Below, in pieces: positions 59,454 through 64,000 of a DNA stretch of 64,000 bases. The notes beneath the pieces were generated by a model. That model saw only the letters and a program-made list of their open reading frames with translations. It was not told where the DNA came from and did no database searches. The stretch comes from Pseudomonas palleroniana. GTDB lineage: Bacteria; Pseudomonadota; Gammaproteobacteria; Pseudomonadales; Pseudomonadaceae. Both the position numbers and the translations under genes were made by a program. Position 1 is the first letter of the stretch. Each line of letters begins with the position of its first letter. The stretch is from the NCBI RefSeq assembly GCF_003031675.1, contig NZ_PYWX01000049.1:22579-86578 (forward strand), read 5' to 3'.

Positions 59454-59522
59454 CCATCAGCCCGCTGTGCGCTTTCACGATTCATCCTTGTTTGGCTGCT
59501 ACTTATTACAGGCCCAGGTTTT

Positions 59523-60824
59523 ATGCCCGAATACGTCAATTGGCTTCGTCACGCTTCGCCCTACATCAACGCCCACCGCGACTGCACCTTTGTGGTCATG
59601 CTGCCTGGCGATGGTGTGGAACATCCGAACTTCGGCAATATCGTCCATGACCTGGTGCTGCTGCACAGCCTGGGTGTGCGGCTGGTGCTGGTACACGGTT
59701 CGCGCCCTCAGATCGAAACGCGCCTTGCGGCCCGCGGCCTGACCCCGGCCTACCACGAAGGCTTGCGCATCACTGATGCCGCGACGCTGGAGTGCGTGAT
59801 CGACGCCGTTGGCCACCTGCGTATCGCCATCGAGGCGCGCCTGTCCATGGACATGGCCTCTTCACCGATGCAGGGTTCGCGCCTGCGTGTCGCCAGTGGC
59901 AACCTGGTGACTGCCCGCCCTATCGGCGTGCTCGAAGGCGTGGATTACCACCACACCGGCGAAGTGCGCCGGGTCGATCGCAAGGGCATCAACCGTCTGT
60001 TGGACGAGCGCTCCATTGTGCTGTTGTCGCCCTTGGGCTACTCGCCCACCGGTGAGATCTTCAACCTGGCCTGCGAAGACGTCGCCACCCGCGCCGCCAT
60101 CGACCTGGGTGCCGACAAGCTGTTGCTGTTCGGCGCCGACATGGGCCTGATCGATGAAAATGGCCGGCTGGTGCGCGAACTGCGCCCGCAGCAAGTACCG
60201 GCGCATTTGCAACGCCTGGGCGCGAACAACTATCAGGCCGAATTGCTCGATGCCGCTGCCGAGGCTTGCCGCGGTGGAGTAGGGCGCAGTCACATCGTCA
60301 GTTACGCCGAAGACGGCGCTCTGCTCACGGAGCTGTTCACCCGCGACGGCGGCGGTACGCTGGTGGCCCAGGAACAATTCGAACAGGTGCGCGAGGCGGC
60401 GATTGAAGACGTCGGCGGCTTGCTCGACCTGATCAGCCCGTTGGAAGAGCAGGGCATTCTGGTGCGCCGCTCGCGTGAAGTGCTGGAGCGTGAGATCGAA
60501 CAGTTCAGCGTGGTCGAGCGTGAAGGCATGATCATCGCCTGCGCGGCGCTGTACCCGATCGCGGATTCGGATGCCGGTGAACTGGCGTGTCTGGCGGTGA
60601 ACCCGGAGTACCGTCACGGTGCGCGGGGTGACGTGTTGCTCGAACGCATCCAAACCCGTGCCCGGGCGCAGGGGCTGAAGACGCTGTTTGTTCTCACCAC
60701 CCGCACCGCTCACTGGTTCCGCGAGCGCGGCTTTGTGCCGAGCAGCGTGGATCGCCTGCCGTCGGCGCGGGCGTCGCTGTACAACTACCAGCGTAATTCG
60801 AAGATTTTCGAGAAAGCGCTCTAG
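59523..60824 (+). CDS. argA: N-acetylglutamate synthase
   Basis: The 433-residue protein catalyses the first step of arginine synthesis. It has an amino-acid-kinase-like regulatory domain (about 1-285: LHSLGVRLVLVHGSRPQIE, LLFGADMGLID) that binds arginine, and a C-terminal GNAT acetyltransferase domain (ELACLAVNPEYRHGARGDVLLERI). The ATG at 59523 has only a weak Shine-Dalgarno (CCAGG). Confidence 0.96.
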   Translation: MPEYVNWLRHASPYINAHRDCTFVVMLPGDGVEHPNFGNIVHDLVLLHSLGVRLVLVHGSRPQIETRLAARGLTPAYHEGLRITDAATLECVIDAVGHLRIAIEARLSMDMASSPMQGSRLRVASGNLVTARPIGVLEGVDYHHTGEVRRVDRKGINRLLDERSIVLLSPLGYSPTGEIFNLACEDVATRAAIDLGADKLLLFGADMGLIDENGRLVRELRPQQVPAHLQRLGANNYQAELLDAAAEACRGGVGRSHIVSYAEDGALLTELFTRDGGGTLVAQEQFEQVREAAIEDVGGLLDLISPLEEQGILVRRSREVLEREIEQFSVVEREGMIIACAALYPIADSDAGELACLAVNPEYRHGARGDVLLERIQTRARAQGLKTLFVLTTRTAHWFRERGFVPSSVDRLPSARASLYNYQRNSKIFEKAL

Positions 60825-60835
60825 GCCCTCAATTA

Positions 60836-61052
60836 AGGAGGGAGGGCACTGCCCCTAATGCCAGTCAGTTAAGGCTTAACGCGGTCATTGTGGGAGGGGG
60901 CTTGCTCCCGATGGACTGCGTAGCAGGCCCATTTTTGAGGCCGCTGCTCGGCCTATCGGGAGCAAGTCGAATCGTCGCACCGCCCCTCCCACAGGTTATC
61001 CATCGTCTGCTCTATCGCTTAACTGACAGGCATTAGACCTGCCCCTCCCTTA
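60836..61052. repeat. Nested composite REP element, copy 2
   Basis: The same architecture as 10555-10772. The outer frame is at 60836-60872 and 61019-61052. Linkers are 16 bp (60873-60888) and 25 bp (60994-61018), and the core is 105 bp (60889-60993). The core reads in the same direction as in copy 1, while both linkers and frame are reverse-complemented. The outer REP heads have decayed here (no GCTTGC). Confidence 0.92.
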
Positions 61053-61649
61053 TGCCTTGCCACCCCAGCGGCTTTCGTCGTTGCGCATCACTAGCACTTC
61101 AGAAGCATTGATCTGCGCCGATACGATAAACATCACATTCGATAGATTGCGTGAAGCCGCGCCTCTGCGAGGGGCGGGCGCCATCAACTGCTCATGGGGC
61201 GGGGCGCTTTGACAGCAAAAGAAATTATTAGTGACACAAAAACTGTAACAAATTGACGGGAGGATGTGCCTTTGGCCATGATGGCGTCGCCTTTTTGATC
61301 GTGGGTGACGTATGCAAAGGTACGGCCGCACTAATCGATCTAAAGAAAGGCTGGTAAAGACTTTTCAGGTATTAGCTTTTGGAGCGATTGGTCTACGCTG
61401 ACCATCTCGCTCATCGGCCAGGCTTATTCCTGAATCGTATGAAAAAGAATGAAATAATTCTTTTTGGGTGTATGAAAAACTCATTACCCTGCAGGGACCA
61501 AATTAACTGCGATTAGACGAAGGTAGTAGACATATCAGGTTACGATTGACTTGGTAGTCACTATCTGGCGCTAATCGCGCATCTGTGGATCACGGGCGTC
61601 AGACCCGAGACCTTAGAAATACAAAAATTAGAAATGAGAGGAGCGGTAC
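61053..61649. promoter_or_regulatory. Long upstream region of the porin gene
   Basis: About 600 bp with no gene that I can support. It is AT-rich from about 61210 on. A small hairpin CGGG-CGTCAGA-CCCG lies near 61597. No perfect ANR box (TTGAT-N4-ATCAA) was found. A 93-residue minus-strand frame (61050-61331) has poor coding character except its last 27 codons. Confidence 0.5.
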
Positions 61650-63008
61650 ATGAAGAAGTCAACATTGGCGTTGGCCGTGGCTGTGGCTGCAATTGCACAA
61701 CAGGCACACTCCGCCGGTTTCATCGAAGACAGCAAGGCCACTCTGGGTCTGCGTAACTTCTACATCAACACTGACAACCGCGATGGCGCTCCTACAGCGA
61801 GCAGCCGCAGCAAGAACGCTGAATGGGGCCAAGGCTTCGACCTGCGTTTCATCTCGGGTTACACCCAAGGTACCGTTCAGTTCGGTGTTGACGCCATTGG
61901 CCTGTACGGCGTGCGTCTGGATTCCAGCCGCGATAACCACGGCAACTACTCCGGCACTGCTTCCGGCGGCACCGTCTTCCCGAGCGACGGCAACAAGGCT
62001 GTCAACGATTACGCCAGCCTGGGCGTGACCGGCAAGGTGAAGGTCTCCCAAACCGAACTGAAACTCGGCACTCTGCAGCCTAAGCTGCCAGTTATCGTGA
62101 CCAACGATGGCCGTCTGCTGCCGCAAACCTTCCAAGGTGGCCAGATCACTACCAACGACATCAAGGATCTGACCTTGGTTGCCGGTCAGGTAGAAAAAGC
62201 CAAGGGCCGTAACTCCAGCAACAACGAAAACCTGTCGATCGGCGGTGCCAACGCCAGCTCCAACTACAATGCCGGCAGATTCAGCAACAAGTTCTACTAC
62301 GCCGGTGGCGACTACAAGCTGACCAAGGACCTGACTGCCCAGTACTACTACGGCAATCTTGAAGACTTCTACAAGCAGCACTTCCTGGGTCTGACCCACA
62401 ACTGGGCAATCGGCCCGGGCGTCTTGAAGTCTGACCTGCGTTATTTCCACAGCACTGACGATGGTAAAAACGGTGATACCGCCGCTTACTATTCCAGCGG
62501 TAACTACCAAGGTTTTGCCTCGGGTAAAGGCAAGGTCGATAACAACCTGTACAGCGGCCTGTTCCTGTACACCGTTGCCGGTCACACCTTCGGTGGTGGT
62601 TACCAAGTCAGCAATGGCAGCAGCGACTTCCCTTGGTTGAACCAGGGCGACGGTTCGTCGGCCTACATCACCACTGACATGCAAATCCAGAAGTTCGCCC
62701 GTGCCGGCGAGCGTACCTGGCAAGCTCGCTACGCTTACGACTTCGCCAAGGTTGGCGTACCTGGCCTGACCGCCGGTGTTGTCTACCTCAAGGGTAGCAA
62801 TATCGACACCGTTACTGCCTCGCGTGCCGAGCTGACCGGTCAATCCGAGTGGGAACGCGACATCACCGTTGCCTACGTAATCCCGGAAGGCCCACTGAAA
62901 AACCTGGGCGTTGCCTGGAAAAACGCGATGTGGCGTACCGACCTGGCGAACACCCGTTCCCAGGACGAAAACCGTCTGATCGTCAGCTACTCGATTCCAC
63001 TGTTGTAA
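61650..63008 (+). CDS. OprD-family outer membrane porin
   Basis: The 452-residue precursor has a signal peptide ending HSA (about residue 22), then FIEDSKATLGLRNFYINTDNRDG, the OprD-family N-terminus. An 18-strand barrel follows, with GLTHNWAIGPGVLKSDLRYFHS and the terminal strand ENRLIVSYSIPLL. Among OprD subgroups it looks closest to OprE/OprQ, but substrate is not assigned. GAGAGGAG before the ATG and heavy use of preferred codons (AAC, GGC, CTG) predict high expression. Confidence 0.93.
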   Translation: MKKSTLALAVAVAAIAQQAHSAGFIEDSKATLGLRNFYINTDNRDGAPTASSRSKNAEWGQGFDLRFISGYTQGTVQFGVDAIGLYGVRLDSSRDNHGNYSGTASGGTVFPSDGNKAVNDYASLGVTGKVKVSQTELKLGTLQPKLPVIVTNDGRLLPQTFQGGQITTNDIKDLTLVAGQVEKAKGRNSSNNENLSIGGANASSNYNAGRFSNKFYYAGGDYKLTKDLTAQYYYGNLEDFYKQHFLGLTHNWAIGPGVLKSDLRYFHSTDDGKNGDTAAYYSSGNYQGFASGKGKVDNNLYSGLFLYTVAGHTFGGGYQVSNGSSDFPWLNQGDGSSAYITTDMQIQKFARAGERTWQARYAYDFAKVGVPGLTAGVVYLKGSNIDTVTASRAELTGQSEWERDITVAYVIPEGPLKNLGVAWKNAMWRTDLANTRSQDENRLIVSYSIPLL

Positions 63009-63018
63009 GTGCTTAAAG

Positions 63019-63045
63019 CCTTGCCCGGCGCAATGCCGGGCAAGG
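63019..63045 (+). terminator. Terminator hairpin of the porin gene
   Basis: CCTTGCCCGGC-GCAAT-GCCGGGCAAGG forms an 11-bp stem ten bases after the stop, followed by TGTCTTGCTTTC, a weak T-tract. Confidence 0.75.
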
Positions 63046-63190
63046 TGTCTTGCTTTCAAGTCGGGCTCAACCCCCGCAAGCCCTTCCCGAAACCCCTCTT
63101 TGTACAGCGTCTCAAGGCCTTCTCGAACCTTGAAACCGATGTTGATCCTCGCCCGTCGCCAAGTCCAATGAACAGATTTTTAATATTCTT

Positions 63191-63205
63191 TTATCGTCTA
63201 GATAA
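63191..63205. promoter_or_regulatory. TTATC-GTCTA-GATAA inverted repeat upstream of peroxiredoxin
   Basis: A perfect 5-bp inverted repeat in a strongly AT-rich 60-bp stretch ending 45 bp before the peroxiredoxin ATG. It is a candidate operator; the regulator is unknown. Confidence 0.35.
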
Positions 63206-63281
63206 ATCGATATTTATTCTTTTTAAATAATCTCCAACCCATGCACAGTAGGCTCCATAAGCATTCACCAGGAGCCACACC

Positions 63282-63920
63282 ATGAGCCTAAGACTGGGCG
63301 ACATCGCCCCCGACTTCGAACAGGATTCCAGCGCCGGCAAGATTCGTTTCCATGAGTGGCTGGGCGATAGCTGGGGTGTGCTGTTTTCCCACCCGGCGGA
63401 CTTCACGCCGGTGTGCACCACCGAGCTGGGTTTCACCGCCAAGCTCAAGGACGAATTTGCCCAGCGCGGCGTCAAGGCGATTGCCCTGTCGGTCGACCCG
63501 GTGGACTCGCACCACAAGTGGATCGAAGACATCAACGAAACCCAGAACACGGTCGTCAACTTCCCGATCCTGGCCGACGCCGATCGCAAGGTGTCGGACC
63601 TCTACGACCTGATCCATCCGAATGCCAGTGACACCCTCACCGTGCGTTCCCTGTTCGTCATCGACCCGAACAAGAAGATTCGCCTGACGATTACCTACCC
63701 GGCCAGCACCGGTCGCAACTTCCACGAAATCCTGCGGGTCATCGACTCGTTGCAGTTGACCGACAACCACAAGGTCGCCACCCCCGCCAACTGGCAGGAC
63801 GGTGACGAAGTGGTGATCGTGCCGTCGCTCAAGGATGAAGAGGAAATCAAGAAGCGCTTTCCAAAAGGCTACCGGGCGGTGAAGCCATACCTGCGGTTGA
63901 CCCCGCAACCCAACCGTTAA
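63282..63920 (+). CDS. 1-Cys peroxiredoxin (Prx6/LsfA-like)
   Basis: The 212-residue protein has the peroxidatic Cys45 in PADFTPVCTTELG and no other Cys, so it is a true 1-Cys enzyme. The Prx6-type C-terminal dimerisation domain is present (DEVVIVPSLKDEEEIKKRFPKGY). It reduces peroxides; LsfA in Pseudomonas is linked to sulfate starvation and virulence from published work. AGGAG lies before the ATG. Confidence 0.94.
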   Translation: MSLRLGDIAPDFEQDSSAGKIRFHEWLGDSWGVLFSHPADFTPVCTTELGFTAKLKDEFAQRGVKAIALSVDPVDSHHKWIEDINETQNTVVNFPILADADRKVSDLYDLIHPNASDTLTVRSLFVIDPNKKIRLTITYPASTGRNFHEILRVIDSLQLTDNHKVATPANWQDGDEVVIVPSLKDEEEIKKRFPKGYRAVKPYLRLTPQPNR

Positions 63921-63931
63921 CACAGGACCTA

Positions 63932-64000
63932 TGTGGGAGGGGGCTTGCTCCCGATGGGGGTGTGTCAGTCAATACATCCACTACTGACACACCCCCATCG
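63932..64000. repeat. REPIN, truncated by the window edge
   Basis: A REP head TGTGGGAGGGGGCTTGCTCC is followed by GGGTGTGTCAGTCAATACAT...ACTGACACACCC, the same loop motif as the REPIN at 32919-33006. The right head runs off the window. Confidence 0.88.

Noticed and set aside
61050..61331. A 93-residue minus-strand frame between argA and the porin, with a coding-like last 27 residues
   Set aside because: Its 5' part is Arg/His-rich noise, it starts without a Shine-Dalgarno, and its end runs into the REP composite. The last 27 codons from an internal ATG near 61130 could be a gene remnant but I cannot support it.
1..64000. tRNA genes, rRNA, CRISPR arrays, prophage or integrase genes
   Set aside because: I looked for them while reading both strands and saw none; the only structured RNA I can support is 6S RNA.

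Overview
The window reads as about 64 kb of chromosome from a Pseudomonas of the fluorescens species complex. The reasons are the GC-rich coding, the many GTGGGAGGGGGCTTGC-type REP sequences between genes, an OprD-family porin, Pseudomonas-restricted families (DUF1120, DUF2388), and gene order that I recall, without checking, as matching the P. aeruginosa hemB-ppk-ppx-trxA-rho-ubiD and pepP-ubiH-ubiI-gcvTH neighbourhoods. I see no tRNA, rRNA, CRISPR array, insertion sequence or phage. One structured RNA is clear: 6S RNA on the minus strand between zapA and the 5-formyl-THF cyclo-ligase gene.

Layout. 1-7.1 kb: the 3' part of an ABC-F ATPase, a small MscS channel, a LysE exporter, a cytochrome c/FTR1 iron permease, elbB, a sterol-desaturase-like hydroxylase and a DedA protein. 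7.3-12.3 kb: hemB, ppk and, convergently, ppx. 12.3-21.0 kb: an accessory block lying between ppx and trxA, made of a four-gene chaperone-usher fimbrial cluster with a DUF1120 pilin and a polar amino acid ABC transporter with a divergent GntR/FadR regulator. 21.1-27.6 kb: trxA, rho, an OafA-type acyltransferase, ubiD and a ferredoxin reductase. 27.6-34.6 kb: a PagP-like outer membrane protein, a TonB receptor, a ChaC-like protein, glpT, a quinone oxidoreductase and a FliL-like protein. 34.6-39.5 kb: an HlyD/RbbA/YhhJ-type exporter operon. 39.5-50.8 kb: an EVE protein, a 47-residue membrane protein, fau, 6S RNA, zapA, a ZapB-like gene, ygfB, pepP, ubiH, ubiI, two subunits of an iron ABC importer, gcvT and gcvH. 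50.8-58.1 kb: a sugar aminotransferase, DUF2388, NfeD/stomatin, an orphan GspE, an ACT-like protein, an Lrp-type regulator and a CYTH-CHAD triphosphatase. 58.2-64 kb: argE, argA, a long intergenic region with a composite repeat, the porin and a 1-Cys peroxiredoxin.

Most of the window is housekeeping metabolism: haem, polyphosphate, ubiquinone, arginine, glycine cleavage and redox. The most interesting signals lie between the genes. Two 217-218 bp nested REP composites 50 kb apart carry the same 105-bp core in opposite orientation relative to their frames. One REPIN supplies the stop codons of two convergent genes. A well-initiated 8-codon ORF ending Arg-Arg-stop precedes argA. Two GlpR-like operators precede glpT, and the 6S terminator abuts the fau start codon. 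On the protein side, the fimbrial chaperone appears to lack the usual anchoring Arg/Lys pair, and the 154-residue outer-membrane protein looks like a divergent PagP.
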